Part shown: piece after piece, positions 19,067 through 29,224 of the stretch
How positions within the stretch are numbered: the first letter of the stretch is position 1
How the letters are laid out: each line of letters starts with the position of its first letter
Assembly: GCF_002307475.1 (NCBI RefSeq)
Contig: NZ_NTMH01000019.1
Location: 1-64,000, forward strand
Direction of reading: 5' to 3'
Length of the DNA stretch: 64,000 nucleotides
Origin: Pantoea allii
GTDB lineage: Bacteria > Pseudomonadota > Gammaproteobacteria > Enterobacterales > Enterobacteriaceae
Translations under genes and position numbers: made by a program
Notes under the pieces: generated by a model
Seen by the model: only the letters and a program-made list of their open reading frames with translations
What the model was told of the DNA's origin: nothing
The model's database searches: none

Positions 19067-20368
19067 ATGAAGGGAAAGATAACCGTTCTACCAACATGGA
19101 CTCGTTACAACGGTCGCATCCTGCCGTTGTTCACCCGCTTGTCCGCCCTGTCTTTTAGCCTGCTTTATGCGGGCCTGTTGCTTTTCCCTGCGCCCGGCGT
19201 GGCTGCGGATGACAATAAAGCGCAACTGAAATCTATTCAGCAAGAAATTGCAGAAAAAGAAAAAAGCGTAAAAGCGCAAAAAGTTCAGCGTAGTCAGTTG
19301 CTCAATCAGTTGCAGAGTCAGGAAAAAATCATTGCTCAGGCAAGTCGACAGTTGCGGGAAACCCGTAACAGCCTGTCGGCCCTGAATGGTGAAATCACGC
19401 AGGTCACCGCCTCGGTTTCCCGCCTTGAGAAACAGCAGGCTCAACAGGAAAAGCTGCTTGCAGAACAGTTGGACGCGGCTTTCCGCCAGGGTCAGCATAA
19501 AGGCCTGCAACTCCTGTTAGGAGGCGAAGAGAGCCAGCGCAGCGAACGTATTCTGGCTTACTTTGGTTATCTGAATACCGCACGCCAGGAAAATATCACC
19601 GCCCTGCAAACTACCCGTCAGGAATTAGCCCAACAGCGCGCGTCACTGGAACAAAAGCAGCAACAACAGAAATCGCTGTTAACACAGCAGCAAGAACAAC
19701 AAGACAAACTCCAGCAAGCCAGCGCAGCCCGTAAAAAAACCCTGACCTCTCTGGAAAGTGCCCTGCAGAAAGATCAGGCTGACCTGGTTGAGATGCGTCA
19801 GAACGAAAGCCGTCTGCAAGATAAAATTGCCCGTGCCGAACGTGAAGCCCGTGAGCGCGCAGCCCGTGAAGCACGCGAGGCAGAAAAAGTGCGTCAGCGT
19901 CAGGTGCAGGCTAAAGCCAAAGGCTCCAGCTATCAGCCAACACAAAGCGAGCGCGAACTGATGGCGCGAACAGGTGGACTGGGCCGCCCCAACGGTCAGG
20001 ATATCTGGCCAGTACGGGGCCGCGTCGAGCATCGCTTTGGCGAGGAGCTCCAGGGTGAATTACGCTGGAAAGGCCTGGTCATTGCCGCCCCAGAGGGCAC
20101 AGAAGTCAAAGCCATTGCCGATGGTCGTGTGTTGATGGCCGACTGGTTGCAAGGTTATGGCCTGGTCGTGGTCATCGAGCATGGTAAAGGGGATATGAGC
20201 CTGTATGGTTATAACCAAAGTGCGCTGGTCAGCGTGGGTGCCCAAGTGAAAGCAGGCCAGCCTGTTGCGCTGGTCGGCACCAGCGGCGGTCGCGGAACGC
20301 CTTCGCTCTACTTTGAAATCCGACGTCAGGGCAAGGCGGTCAACCCCATTCCGTGGTTAGGGAAATAA
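19067..20368 (+). CDS. envC: Murein hydrolase activator EnvC
   Basis: Periplasmic divisome factor recruited by FtsEX that activates the amidases AmiA and AmiB. From ATG 19067 the protein has 433 residues: a signal sequence (LSALSFSLLYAGLLLFPAPGVAA), a long Gln/Glu/Lys/Arg-rich coiled coil of about 230 residues, and a LytM domain. The LytM metal ligands are lost, as in all EnvC: the expected His and Asp of HxGxD are LRWKGLVI here, and the HxH region reads YGYNQS. The start is the least certain part, as the frame is open upstream to 18917 and the ribosome site is weak. The start at 19067 aligns best with E. coli. Confidence 0.95.
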   Translation: MKGKITVLPTWTRYNGRILPLFTRLSALSFSLLYAGLLLFPAPGVAADDNKAQLKSIQQEIAEKEKSVKAQKVQRSQLLNQLQSQEKIIAQASRQLRETRNSLSALNGEITQVTASVSRLEKQQAQQEKLLAEQLDAAFRQGQHKGLQLLLGGEESQRSERILAYFGYLNTARQENITALQTTRQELAQQRASLEQKQQQQKSLLTQQQEQQDKLQQASAARKKTLTSLESALQKDQADLVEMRQNESRLQDKIARAEREARERAAREAREAEKVRQRQVQAKAKGSSYQPTQSERELMARTGGLGRPNGQDIWPVRGRVEHRFGEELQGELRWKGLVIAAPEGTEVKAIADGRVLMADWLQGYGLVVVIEHGKGDMSLYGYNQSALVSVGAQVKAGQPVALVGTSGGRGTPSLYFEIRRQGKAVNPIPWLGK

Positions 20369-21280
20369 GTGCTACATCATCGTCATAAGATCACCGCGTT
20401 GTTGTGCGGCTTGCTGCTCAGTTGCGCGGCCCAGGCTGCTAAGCTCGCCATCGTTATTGATGATTTCGGCTACCGGCCAACGGAAGAGAATAAAGTACTG
20501 CAAATGCCGCGGGCGATTTCTATTGCCGTGCTTCCCGATGCGCCTTATGCCCGCCAGATGGCGACCAAAGCGCATAACGGCGGGCGTGAAGTGCTGATTC
20601 ACCTGCCTATGGCACCGTTAAGTAAGCAACCGCTGGAAAAAAACACCTTAACGCCCGAAATGAGCAGCGCGGAAATTGAGCGCATCATTCGGAGTGCGGT
20701 GAATAATGTCCCCTATGCGGTGGGGCTGAATAACCATATGGGCAGCAAAATGACTTCCAGCCTGCCCGGTATGCAAAAAGTCATGCAGGTGCTTAATCAG
20801 TACAACCTGTATTTCCTCGACAGCATGACGATTGGTAACAGCCAGTCACTGCAGGCCGCGCAGGGAACGCACGTCAGAGTACTCAAGCGCCGCGTATTCC
20901 TGGATGACAGTCAGGACATCAATTCTATTCGTCAGCAATTTAGCCGGGCAGTCAAGCTAGCCCAGCGGGATGGCTACGCTATTGCGATCGGTCATCCGCA
21001 TCCTAATACCGTGCGTGTGCTGCAACAAATGTTGCCCTCCTTGCCGGCGGATATCACCCTGGTGACACCGGGTCAGTTACTGAATGAGCCGATGCGCAAC
21101 GGCAACACCTCGCCGACTAACACTCCGCCACGCAGCAAGCCATCGCAGGGTTTCCAGCCGCCGGGTGAATGTAAAGTGAAGCAGCCGCTGGCGCCCGTAC
21201 CGGCTACGCGCGCGCTGGGCGTGATTGGAGAAAGCATCACAGAAAGTCCGCTTTATCACCGGCTCGATGAACTCTTCTGA
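20369..21280 (+). CDS. yibQ: Divergent polysaccharide deacetylase family protein YibQ
   Basis: Periplasmic protein of the divergent polysaccharide deacetylase family; its substrate is unknown. It begins with GTG immediately after the envC stop (zero spacing), with GGTTAGGGAAATAA as ribosome site, so translation is probably coupled. There is a signal peptide (ITALLCGLLLSCAAQA), then LAIVIDDFGYRP, EVLIHLPMAPLSKQPLEKNTL, LNNHMGSKMTSSLPGMQ and AIGHPHPNTV, all as in E. coli YibQ. The His-Pro-His motif and the DD near the N-terminus are the likely metal/catalytic sites. A Pro/Ser-rich linker precedes the short C-terminus. Confidence 0.93.
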   Translation: MLHHRHKITALLCGLLLSCAAQAAKLAIVIDDFGYRPTEENKVLQMPRAISIAVLPDAPYARQMATKAHNGGREVLIHLPMAPLSKQPLEKNTLTPEMSSAEIERIIRSAVNNVPYAVGLNNHMGSKMTSSLPGMQKVMQVLNQYNLYFLDSMTIGNSQSLQAAQGTHVRVLKRRVFLDDSQDINSIRQQFSRAVKLAQRDGYAIAIGHPHPNTVRVLQQMLPSLPADITLVTPGQLLNEPMRNGNTSPTNTPPRSKPSQGFQPPGECKVKQPLAPVPATRALGVIGESITESPLYHRLDELF

Positions 21281-21320
21281 AATATGCTGCACCCGGCATT
21301 AAACCGGGTGCAGCATATTT
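21280..21320. terminator. Bidirectional terminator between yibQ and tdh
   Basis: A perfect 17-bp inverted repeat (AAATATGCTGCACCCGG and its complement) with a 7-base loop, starting on the last base of the yibQ stop. Because it begins with A-rich and ends with T-rich bases it can end transcription from both convergent genes. Confidence 0.92.
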
Positions 21321-21377
21321 ACACTACGCAAACTTACGTCATCTCACCCTGTGTTTGATGAGCACTCGCGGGCTCAA

Positions 21378-22406
21378 TTATGCCCAGTTCAAAATCACCT
21401 TTCCCGACTGCCCCGAGCGCATTTCGTCGAACCCCTGCTGGAAATCATCGATAGCATAACGATGGGTAATGATTGGTGTAAGATCTAACCCTGACTGAAT
21501 CAGTGCAGCCATTTTATACCAGGTTTCAAACATCTCTCGTCCGTATATCCCTTTGATAAACAGCCCTTTGAATATCACCTGGTTCCAGTCAATGGCCATT
21601 TCTCCGGGAGGAATGCCCAGCAAGGCGAGCCGACCGCCGTGATTCATCACCTCAAGCAGGGTTCGAAAAGCAGGTGGTGCGCCTGACATTTCTAATCCCA
21701 CGTCGAAGCCTTCTTTCATATCCAGTGACTGCATGACCTCACGCAGATCTTGTTTTGCGACATTGACTGCACGGGTTACACCCATTTTGCGGGCCAGCTC
21801 AAGGCGATAATCATTGATGTCCGTAATCACGACATTACGCGCACCGACATGCCGGCACACGGCCGCGGCCATAATACCGATAGGGCCGGCACCGGAAATA
21901 AGCACGTCTTCTCCGACCAGGTCGAAAGATAAAGCGGTATGTACCGCGTTGCCGAAAGGATCAAAAATCGCCGCCAGTTCGTCGGAGATATTGTCAGGGA
22001 TTTTGAACGCATTAAAGGCGGGAATAACCAGATATTCAGCAAAACACCCTTGCCGGTTAACGCCCACGCCTTGAGTATTGCGACACAGATGGGTACGACC
22101 GGCACGGCAGTTGCGACAGTGCCCGCACGTTATGTGACCTTCGCCAGAAACCCGATCGCCAATGTTAAATCCCTTGACCTCCTGACCAATAGCGACGACC
22201 TCGCCCACATATTCATGGCCGACAATCATAGGCACCGGAATCGTTTTACGTGACCAGTCGTCCCAGTTATAGATATGTACGTCAGTCCCGCAGATGGCGG
22301 TTTTGCGAATTTTTATCAATAAATCGTTATGACCCGGCTCGGGAACCGGCGCATCAGTCACCATCCAGATGCCCTGCTCTTTTTTCAACTTAGCCAGTGC
22401 TTTCAT
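21378..22406 (-). CDS. tdh: L-threonine 3-dehydrogenase
   Basis: Zinc-dependent medium-chain dehydrogenase that oxidises threonine to 2-amino-3-ketobutyrate, used by Kbl. From ATG 22406 (GAGGATTGACC upstream) it has 342 residues. Catalytic zinc ligands lie in ICGTDVH and GHEYVGEV; structural-zinc cysteines in [15 protein letters not shown]; the NAD motif is [12 protein letters not shown]. The in-frame TTG two codons earlier is not needed. The gene starts 9 bases after kbl stops, forming the usual kbl-tdh operon. Confidence 0.98.
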   Translation of the reverse strand: MKALAKLKKEQGIWMVTDAPVPEPGHNDLLIKIRKTAICGTDVHIYNWDDWSRKTIPVPMIVGHEYVGEVVAIGQEVKGFNIGDRVSGEGHITCGHCRNCRAGRTHLCRNTQGVGVNRQGCFAEYLVIPAFNAFKIPDNISDELAAIFDPFGNAVHTALSFDLVGEDVLISGAGPIGIMAAAVCRHVGARNVVITDINDYRLELARKMGVTRAVNVAKQDLREVMQSLDMKEGFDVGLEMSGAPPAFRTLLEVMNHGGRLALLGIPPGEMAIDWNQVIFKGLFIKGIYGREMFETWYKMAALIQSGLDLTPIITHRYAIDDFQQGFDEMRSGQSGKVILNWA

Positions 22407-22415
22407 GGTCAATCC

Positions 22416-23612
22416 TCAGGCGATGACGCCAAGTTGTTTACCAATACGCGTGAAAGCCGCCACCGCCGTTTCCAGTTGCTGCTGGCTGTGTGCTGCTGAA
22501 ATTTGGGTTCGGATTCGCGCCTGACCTTTTGGCACAACCGGATAGAAAAACCCGGTAACATAGATACCTTCATGTTGTAACAGCTGAGCAAATTCCTGCG
22601 CGACGCTGGCTTCTCCCAGCATGACTGGAATGATGGCGTGATCGGCACCAGCCAGCGTAAAACCTGCCGATGTCATTTTTTCACGGAAGAAGCGTGCGTT
22701 GTCCCACAGGCGCTGACGCAGACCGTCGCCTTCGCTTAATAAATCCAGTACGCGAATAGAGGCCGCCACAATCGCCGGTGCCAGGGAGTTAGAGAACAGG
22801 TAAGGTCGTGAGCGCTGGCGTAGCCATTCCACTACCTCTGCTTTTGCCGCGGTGTATCCGCCCGATGCACCGCCCAGCGCCTTGCCCAGAGTGCCGGTGA
22901 TAATGTCTACCCTGCCCATGACCTCGCAATACTCGTGGGTGCCACGACCGGCGTTACCCACAAAACCCACCGCATGGGAATCATCCACCATGACCAGCGC
23001 TGAATATTCGTCTGCCAGATCGCAAATGGCTTTCAGATTGGCGATCACGCCGTCCATTGAAAACACACCATCCGTCGCAATCATCACTGTCTGCGCACCG
23101 TTATCCCTGGCTTCCTGAAGGCGGGCGCGCAGTTGGGTCATGTCATTGTTGGCATAACGATAGCGCTGTGCTTTGCACAAGCGGACACCATCGATAATCG
23201 ACGCATGATTAAGCGCATCTGAAATGATGGCATCTTCCGCGCCAAGTAAGGTTTCAAACAGCCCACCGTTGGCATCAAAACAGGAGGAATAAAGAATGGC
23301 GTCCTCCATGCCAAGAAAGTCAGCCAGTTTTTTTTCCAGTTGTTTGTGCATATCCTGCGTACCGCAGATAAAGCGCACCGACGCCATGCCAAAGCCGTGT
23401 GAATCCATGCCCTCTTTAGCGGCCTGAATTAAGGCTGGATGGTTAGCCAGGCCAAGATAGTTATTGGCGCAAAAGTTAATGACAGGATGGTTATGTCCGA
23501 CCTCAATCTCCGCCTGTTGCGCGGAGGTAATGATGCGTTCTTTTTTAAATAAACCTTCACGCTGGGCGGCGTCGAGTTGCTGTCGGATATGTTGGTAAAA
23601 ATGCACTGGCAT
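22416..23612 (-). CDS. kbl: 2-amino-3-ketobutyrate CoA ligase
   Basis: PLP enzyme that splits 2-amino-3-ketobutyrate with CoA into glycine and acetyl-CoA. The start at 23612 (CAGGAGCAGAATA upstream) gives 398 residues, the E. coli length. Motifs: [38 protein letters not shown] and the PLP-lysine segment [15 protein letters not shown]. The open frame to 23645 is not expected. It is divergent from hldD across about 230 bp. Confidence 0.98.
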   Translation of the reverse strand: MPVHFYQHIRQQLDAAQREGLFKKERIITSAQQAEIEVGHNHPVINFCANNYLGLANHPALIQAAKEGMDSHGFGMASVRFICGTQDMHKQLEKKLADFLGMEDAILYSSCFDANGGLFETLLGAEDAIISDALNHASIIDGVRLCKAQRYRYANNDMTQLRARLQEARDNGAQTVMIATDGVFSMDGVIANLKAICDLADEYSALVMVDDSHAVGFVGNAGRGTHEYCEVMGRVDIITGTLGKALGGASGGYTAAKAEVVEWLRQRSRPYLFSNSLAPAIVAASIRVLDLLSEGDGLRQRLWDNARFFREKMTSAGFTLAGADHAIIPVMLGEASVAQEFAQLLQHEGIYVTGFFYPVVPKGQARIRTQISAAHSQQQLETAVAAFTRIGKQLGVIA

Positions 23613-23840
23613 TATTCTGCTCCTGATAAGGTAGGAATGAGGCAAATATTACTGAACATATCGCCTTTCTACGCTTAATCGACCAACAGAATGTTAATTT
23701 TGCAGCATAGTTCACGTCGTTAAGAGGTATGAGTAACGCCTTACAGAGTCATCTGGCTGTCTGTGACGGGATGAAATGTTATGATGTAAGCATTACGTGT
23801 GAAACGTCCCGTTTCACCCCAAAACTTCAAAGGTAACAGT

Positions 23841-24773
23841 ATGATTATCGTCACCGGTGGCGCAGGAATGATCGGCAGCAATATCGTGAAAACGTTGAAC
23901 GATCGCGGTCACAACGACATTCTGGTCGTGGATAACCTGAAAGATGGCACCAAGTTCGTGAATCTTGCCGATCTGGACATCGCTGATTACATGGATAAAG
24001 AAGAATTTTTGACCTATATCATGTCCGGTGAAGACCTCGGTCCGATTGAAGCGGTTTTCCATGAAGGTGCCTGCTCAGCCACCACTGAGTGGGATGGCAA
24101 GTACATGATGGACAACAACTATCAGTACTCTAAAGATCTGCTGCACTTCTGTCTGGAGCGTGAAATTCCGTTCCTTTACGCGTCGTCGGCCGCCACCTAC
24201 GGCGGACGTAACGAGAATTTTATTGAAGAGCGTCAGTATGAGCAGCCGCTAAACGTTTACGGCTACTCTAAAATGCTGTTCGACCACTATGTTCGCCAGA
24301 TCCTGCCTGAAGCCACCTCGCCGGTATGCGGTTTTCGCTACTTCAACGTTTACGGCCCGCGTGAAGGTCACAAAGGCAGCATGGCAAGCGTGGCGTTTCA
24401 TCTGAACACACAGATCAGTAACGATGAAAATCCAAAACTGTTTGAAGGCAGCGACAGCTTCAAACGTGATTTCATCCATGTTGATGATGTGGTGTCCGTG
24501 AATTTGTGGTGCTGGGAGAATGGGATTTCCGGCATTTATAACTGCGGAACAGGCCGTGCCGAATCCTTCCAGGAAGTGGCCGATGCCGTGCTTAACTTTC
24601 ACCAGAAAGGCCAGATTGAATACATTCCATTCCCTGACAAATTGAAAGGCCGCTACCAGGCTTACACACAGGCCGACCTGTCAAAATTACGCGCAGCGGG
24701 TTATGACAAACCGTTTAAAACCGTGGCACAGGGTGTGTCTGAATATATGGTTTGGTTAAACCGTAACGTCTAA
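23841..24773 (+). CDS. hldD: ADP-L-glycero-D-manno-heptose-6-epimerase
   Basis: Last enzyme of ADP-heptose synthesis, supplying the inner core transferases encoded next to it. From ATG 23841 (AAAGGTAACAGT upstream) it has 310 residues, the E. coli length. NADP-binding GGAGMIGSN, the catalytic YGYSK motif and the substrate loop [20 protein letters not shown] are present. It opens the hldD-waaF-waaC LPS operon, which here runs on through waaL. Confidence 0.98.
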   Translation: MIIVTGGAGMIGSNIVKTLNDRGHNDILVVDNLKDGTKFVNLADLDIADYMDKEEFLTYIMSGEDLGPIEAVFHEGACSATTEWDGKYMMDNNYQYSKDLLHFCLEREIPFLYASSAATYGGRNENFIEERQYEQPLNVYGYSKMLFDHYVRQILPEATSPVCGFRYFNVYGPREGHKGSMASVAFHLNTQISNDENPKLFEGSDSFKRDFIHVDDVVSVNLWCWENGISGIYNCGTGRAESFQEVADAVLNFHQKGQIEYIPFPDKLKGRYQAYTQADLSKLRAAGYDKPFKTVAQGVSEYMVWLNRNV

Positions 24774-24790
24774 AGGAACGGATACCCGCG

Positions 24791-25849
24791 ATGAAAATTC
24801 TGGTGATCGGCCCATCGTGGGTCGGCGATATGATGATGTCGCAAAGTCTCTATCGTACGCTCAAGGCCGAACATCCTGATGCGGTGATCGATGTGATGGC
24901 ACCGGCCTGGTGCCGTCCGCTACTTTCACGGATGCCTGAAGTTAATCAGGCGCTGGCGATGCCGCTGGGTCATGGCGCATTGGGGATTGGCGAACGCCGC
25001 CGACTGGGCAAATCTCTGCGAGCCAGGGGTTACGATCGCGCCTATGTTCTCCCCAACTCTTTCAAATCCGCGCTGGTGCCCTTTTTTGCCGGGATTAAAC
25101 GCCGTATCGGCTGGCGCGGAGAAATGCGTTATGGCCTGTTAAACGATCTTCGGGTGCTGGATAAAGAGGCGTTTCCGCTGATGGTCGAGCGGTATGTGGC
25201 TTTAGCTTATGACGCGCCAGTCCGTTCAGCCCGGCAACTGCCCCAACCCTTGCTAACGCCTCAACTGCAGGTTAGCGAACAGGAAAAAACAGAAACTGCC
25301 GCGCAGTTTCAGCTCGCTGCTGAGCGCCCGACGATTGGTTTTTGCCCCGGTGCAGAGTTTGGCCCGGCGAAGCGCTGGCCACATTTTCATTATGCTGCCC
25401 TTGCAGAGCAGTTAATCAGCGAAGGTTTTCAGGTCTTGCTATTCGGTTCGGCGAAAGATCATCCAACCGGTCAAGATATCATCTCTTCTCTGCCTGAAGA
25501 TAGCCGGGCACACTGCCGTAATCTGGCCGGCGAAACTCAGCTTGAACAGGCCGTTATTCTTCTGGCACTGTGCCGCGCAGTCGTCAGTAATGATTCTGGC
25601 CTGATGCACATCGCCGCAGCGTTAAATCGACCGCTGGTCGCCTTATATGGCCCCAGCAGCCCTGACTTCACGCCACCACTCTCCGATCGGGCGCGGATTA
25701 TCCGTTTGATTAGCGGCTATCACCGCGTACGTAAAGGGGATGCCGAGCAAGGCTACCATCAAAGTCTTATCGATATTCAGCCCGCACAGGTCCATGAAAC
25801 ACTGAGCACGCTATTGCGTGAAGCCCAGGAGGGGACATGCACGTCCTGA
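24791..25849 (+). CDS. waaF: ADP-heptose--LPS heptosyltransferase II
   Basis: GT9 enzyme that adds the second heptose to the inner core. It has 352 residues and opens MKILVIGPSWVGDMMMSQSLY as in E. coli. Conserved segments include APAWCRPLLSRMPEV, LPNSFKSALVPFFAGI, GFCPGAEFGPAKRWP, GETQLEQAV and the ADP-binding NDSGLMHIAAALNRP. It overlaps waaC by 13 bp. Confidence 0.98.
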   Translation: MKILVIGPSWVGDMMMSQSLYRTLKAEHPDAVIDVMAPAWCRPLLSRMPEVNQALAMPLGHGALGIGERRRLGKSLRARGYDRAYVLPNSFKSALVPFFAGIKRRIGWRGEMRYGLLNDLRVLDKEAFPLMVERYVALAYDAPVRSARQLPQPLLTPQLQVSEQEKTETAAQFQLAAERPTIGFCPGAEFGPAKRWPHFHYAALAEQLISEGFQVLLFGSAKDHPTGQDIISSLPEDSRAHCRNLAGETQLEQAVILLALCRAVVSNDSGLMHIAAALNRPLVALYGPSSPDFTPPLSDRARIIRLISGYHRVRKGDAEQGYHQSLIDIQPAQVHETLSTLLREAQEGTCTS

Positions 25850-26805
25850 TTGTTAAAACCTCTTCTATGGGCGACGTGCTGCATACGCTTCCGGCACTGA
25901 CCGATGCCATGTATGCCCTACCCGGCATACGCTTTGATTGGGTGGTAGAAGAAAACTTTGCGCAAATCCCGTCCTGGCATCCGGCAGTGGAAAAAGTTCT
26001 GCCCGTCGCCATCCGTCGCTGGCGTAAACATTGGTTTGGCAGCCAACAGCGTGAAGAACGCGTTCAGTTTAAACGTGAGCTGCAGTCTCGTGAATATGAT
26101 GTGGTTATCGATGCTCAGGGCCTGATTAAAAGTGCCGCGCTCGTCACCCGACTGGCTAAAGGCGTTAAGCACGGCCTGGACAATCGCAGCGCACGTGAAC
26201 CTTTTGCCAGTTGGTGGTATGACAAAAAACATGATGTCAGCAAGAAGCAACATGCGGTTGAAAGAACGCGTGAGCTGTTTGCAAAAAGTCTGGGTTACGA
26301 TAAACCGCACACTCAGGGCGATTATGCGATTGCCGAACATTTCCAGAAACACTTAGCATCGCGTGAAAACCCTTATCTGGTATTTCTTCATGCTACGACA
26401 CGTGATAATAAACACTGGCCTGAAGCCCATTGGCGAGACTTAATTGAACGCATCCAGCCAACAGGTTTACGTGTGAAGTTGCCGTGGGGTGCCGAACATG
26501 AGCACCAGCGTGCGCTACGTCTGGCTGAAGGTTTTGAGCACGTAGAAGTCTTGCCTAGGCTTTCTCTTGAAGCTGTGGCACAGCAGTTGGCAGGTGCGGA
26601 TGCCGTGGTGTCAGTGGACACGGGCCTGAGTCATCTGACAGCCGCGCTGGACAGGCCTAATATCACTTTATATGGTCCGACCGACCCGGGTTTGATTGGC
26701 GGTTACGGGCAAAATCAGCATATTTTGCGCCCTGTTGAGGGCAGCAAATTAGCAGACATCAGCGCTAAGGACGTCGCAGATATGGTCTTTGAGATTCTTG
26801 CATGA
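25837..26805 (+). CDS. waaC: ADP-heptose--LPS heptosyltransferase I
   Basis: GT9 enzyme that transfers the first heptose to Kdo. It has 322 residues. Seen: MHVLIVKTSSMGDVLHTLPAL with the catalytic Asp, DFVVEEN-like WVVEENFAQIP, DAQGLIKSA, FLHATTRDNKHWPE, and SVDTGLSHLTAALDRPNITLYGPTDP. It overlaps both waaF (13 bp) and the following glycosyltransferase (4 bp), so translation is likely coupled across the operon. Confidence 0.97.
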   Translation: MHVLIVKTSSMGDVLHTLPALTDAMYALPGIRFDWVVEENFAQIPSWHPAVEKVLPVAIRRWRKHWFGSQQREERVQFKRELQSREYDVVIDAQGLIKSAALVTRLAKGVKHGLDNRSAREPFASWWYDKKHDVSKKQHAVERTRELFAKSLGYDKPHTQGDYAIAEHFQKHLASRENPYLVFLHATTRDNKHWPEAHWRDLIERIQPTGLRVKLPWGAEHEHQRALRLAEGFEHVEVLPRLSLEAVAQQLAGADAVVSVDTGLSHLTAALDRPNITLYGPTDPGLIGGYGQNQHILRPVEGSKLADISAKDVADMVFEILA

Positions 26806-27971
26806 AGAAACTCCACATAATTAATCTTGGCAAAATGGGTGGCGTTGAGCGTCTGTTCTTGCAGTACATCAATGACTTTTCTGACGGGCATGACGATGTG
26901 ATTTGCATCAGCAATGAGATAGACGACGACATTCGTCGCCATATTCCTCAACAAAAAATCACCTTTGCCAATCGTTGGGTTAATGGCCTGAAATTAAAAG
27001 TCCCACAATTTCTTCGGAAATATGTACTACAAAAACGGATAGAAGCCAGCGATGCCGATGTGATTGTAGTTTGGGATTTGATTCCGGGACTGGCAGCCAA
27101 ACCCAGGCGCGCTGCTCTGGTCTATTACGACCACGGCTGCTCATGGCGCTATCCCAAGAATAAAAAAACGCTTAACTTTATGGCGATGCTGGATGGCGTT
27201 ATTTCAGCCTCTTATGCTTCAAACCGCGTGATGCAGCATCGTTTTAATTTGCCTTGCCCACATCATGTCGTTATTAACCGAATCATGGTGCCACAGGGAA
27301 TTAACCCCGCAACCAGAACGCTGAAAAATCCGATCAGACTGGGAACCGCATCACGCCAGGTTAGCCTTAAAGGTATTAGCGTAGCGCTACTGACGTTAAA
27401 AGAATTACGTCAACGTGGGCACAATGTTGTGCTGGAAATCGCGGGTAAAGGACCTGACCACGACGCCTTTGTGGGGCTCGCAGAGCGTTTAAATATTAGT
27501 GATTTCGTGACCTTTAGCGGTTTTCAGCATGACATAAGCACCTTTTTCAACCGTATTGATCTCTATCTCAGTACGCCCGTCACTGAGCCATTTGGTCTTT
27601 CTTGTATGGAAGCGCTTTATTTTGGTGTACCGGTCATTTTTCCAATGATCGATGGCCAACCAGAAGTCGTCAGCCATCAACAGTGTGGAATAGGTTTAAT
27701 GCCCTCAGTGACGATTGATGAACATGAGAAATTAACTGGCATACGCGTTGATTTCCCTTATCAGATCTACGATCCTGTCCACGATGTTATGGAAGAGGCC
27801 AAACTGGTTTCTCATATTGATTGCGCCAACGCGGTTGAAATCTTATCCGGACATGAAACCTACCAACGATTTAGTGAAACCGCCAAAGCCTGGACAGCAG
27901 AGCATTTCGACTATGCGCTGTTTAAGACAGAATTCAATGATGCTTTGATGGACGTAATCAGTAAAAAATGA
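26802..27971 (+). CDS. GT4 glycosyltransferase, LPS outer core
   Basis: A 389-residue retaining glycosyltransferase with GT-B fold features. The N-terminal loop NLGKMGGVERLFLQYIN and the family 4 signature EPFGLSCMEALYFGVPVI (Glu-x7-Glu) are visible, with IAGKGPDHDAF in the sugar-nucleotide domain. It most likely adds a sugar to the outer core. The acceptor and donor cannot be read, and I do not assign a waa/wab name. It lies in the operon after waaC and before waaL with 4-bp overlaps at both ends. The sequence from here to 30.2 kb is noticeably more AT-rich than waaFC. Confidence 0.85.
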   Translation: MKKLHIINLGKMGGVERLFLQYINDFSDGHDDVICISNEIDDDIRRHIPQQKITFANRWVNGLKLKVPQFLRKYVLQKRIEASDADVIVVWDLIPGLAAKPRRAALVYYDHGCSWRYPKNKKTLNFMAMLDGVISASYASNRVMQHRFNLPCPHHVVINRIMVPQGINPATRTLKNPIRLGTASRQVSLKGISVALLTLKELRQRGHNVVLEIAGKGPDHDAFVGLAERLNISDFVTFSGFQHDISTFFNRIDLYLSTPVTEPFGLSCMEALYFGVPVIFPMIDGQPEVVSHQQCGIGLMPSVTIDEHEKLTGIRVDFPYQIYDPVHDVMEEAKLVSHIDCANAVEILSGHETYQRFSETAKAWTAEHFDYALFKTEFNDALMDVISKK

Positions 27972-29224
27972 AACTTAATCATTTAATCTTAAAAAAAGAT
28001 GCACCTGCCAACGTTCTTAACCAGCTGATTTTTATCGGATGTGCGATAGCCTTTATTACATCGCCATTTGGGGGAGATTTTGGCAAGAATGTTTTTTATC
28101 TATCGAGCTATCTGGCCTTTCTGGTCGTCATTTTCCATTTCAGATTTTACACCACCAATAAAAAAAATTTGATTCTTCCCGGTGCTCTTTTGGTTGTCGG
28201 TATCATCAGTATTATCTGGACAGCCATATATAAACAGCCTGGCGATTTCATCAGCCTTTACCGACAGTATCAGTCAACCGGAAGATTGCAGATCGCCGCA
28301 GCGTTTATCTTACTGACAATGCTCAATATTAAAATCGCACTGCAAAAACACACCGTGTTGACCGCCATTATTTGCGGACTTGCGGTAAATGGCTATGCCA
28401 TTTACCAGGGTGTTTTCTTACATATAGACCGTGTAGAGCTTAATTTTGATCGGGCGACGGTTGCCGCCTATATTATTACCTCGGTTAATCTAATTTTTAT
28501 TAAAGCCGTTTTACTCTTAAAGAACCGTCATAGAGTGCTGCTTTTTTTAGCCGCTTTCGCCTTTACCTATGCTTCCATTGTGCTGACCGGAACGCGTGCA
28601 GCGATGCTGGCTTATCCTGTGTTGACCTTAATGATTGTACTGATGAGTACACATGTCATTAGTCGTCGACATAAAATGACGCTGTTCACTTTGGTGCCGG
28701 TGATGATTTTGCTGAGCGCCGCGCTATTTCATAACCTCATTGCGACACGTATACAGCAGTTCAATCAGGACATTGCTCACATGCATGAGAAAACTGGTGA
28801 GAATTCAATAGCTTCTCGCTTGAGCATGCAAATTATTGCATTTCGTACCGGCTCAGAGGCCCCATGGGGAGAGTCCGCTGAGCAACGCGCGGAAGAGGCA
28901 AAGGCAATCGTGGCAAAAGAGCCTTCGCTTTATGGGGCGTTAACCTATCTTACCGTTCACATGCACAATGAACTGATGGAAAATTTCTCAATTAAAGGTA
29001 TTATGGGGCTGTTGGCGATGGTCGGTTTATATCTCTGCTTAGTGCGTAATGCATTCACACCTTGCCATAATCCTGCACTCCTGGCCGTGACTGTATCATT
29101 AATAACATATGGCTTGAGCGACGTGATCTTTTTTAGTACTGAGGGCACACTAGCCTATTGTCTGGCTGTGATTATTAGCGGCTTGTTGGTCAATACGTCC
29201 GTTACATTACAGGACGCAGCATAA
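27968..29224 (+). CDS. waaL: O-antigen ligase WaaL
   Basis: Multi-spanning inner-membrane enzyme that joins O-polysaccharide from undecaprenyl pyrophosphate to lipid A-core on the periplasmic side. It has 418 residues with about 12 hydrophobic segments and a large periplasmic loop in the C-terminal half (about residues 260-325). The Wzy/WaaL-family Arg is in LTGTRAAML and the conserved His region is HMHNELMENFSIKGIMGL. WaaL is variable in sequence, so the assignment rests on topology, these motifs and position after the core transferases. It overlaps its neighbours by 4 bp and 1 bp. Confidence 0.88.
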   Translation: MKLNHLILKKDAPANVLNQLIFIGCAIAFITSPFGGDFGKNVFYLSSYLAFLVVIFHFRFYTTNKKNLILPGALLVVGIISIIWTAIYKQPGDFISLYRQYQSTGRLQIAAAFILLTMLNIKIALQKHTVLTAIICGLAVNGYAIYQGVFLHIDRVELNFDRATVAAYIITSVNLIFIKAVLLLKNRHRVLLFLAAFAFTYASIVLTGTRAAMLAYPVLTLMIVLMSTHVISRRHKMTLFTLVPVMILLSAALFHNLIATRIQQFNQDIAHMHEKTGENSIASRLSMQIIAFRTGSEAPWGESAEQRAEEAKAIVAKEPSLYGALTYLTVHMHNELMENFSIKGIMGLLAMVGLYLCLVRNAFTPCHNPALLAVTVSLITYGLSDVIFFSTEGTLAYCLAVIISGLLVNTSVTLQDAA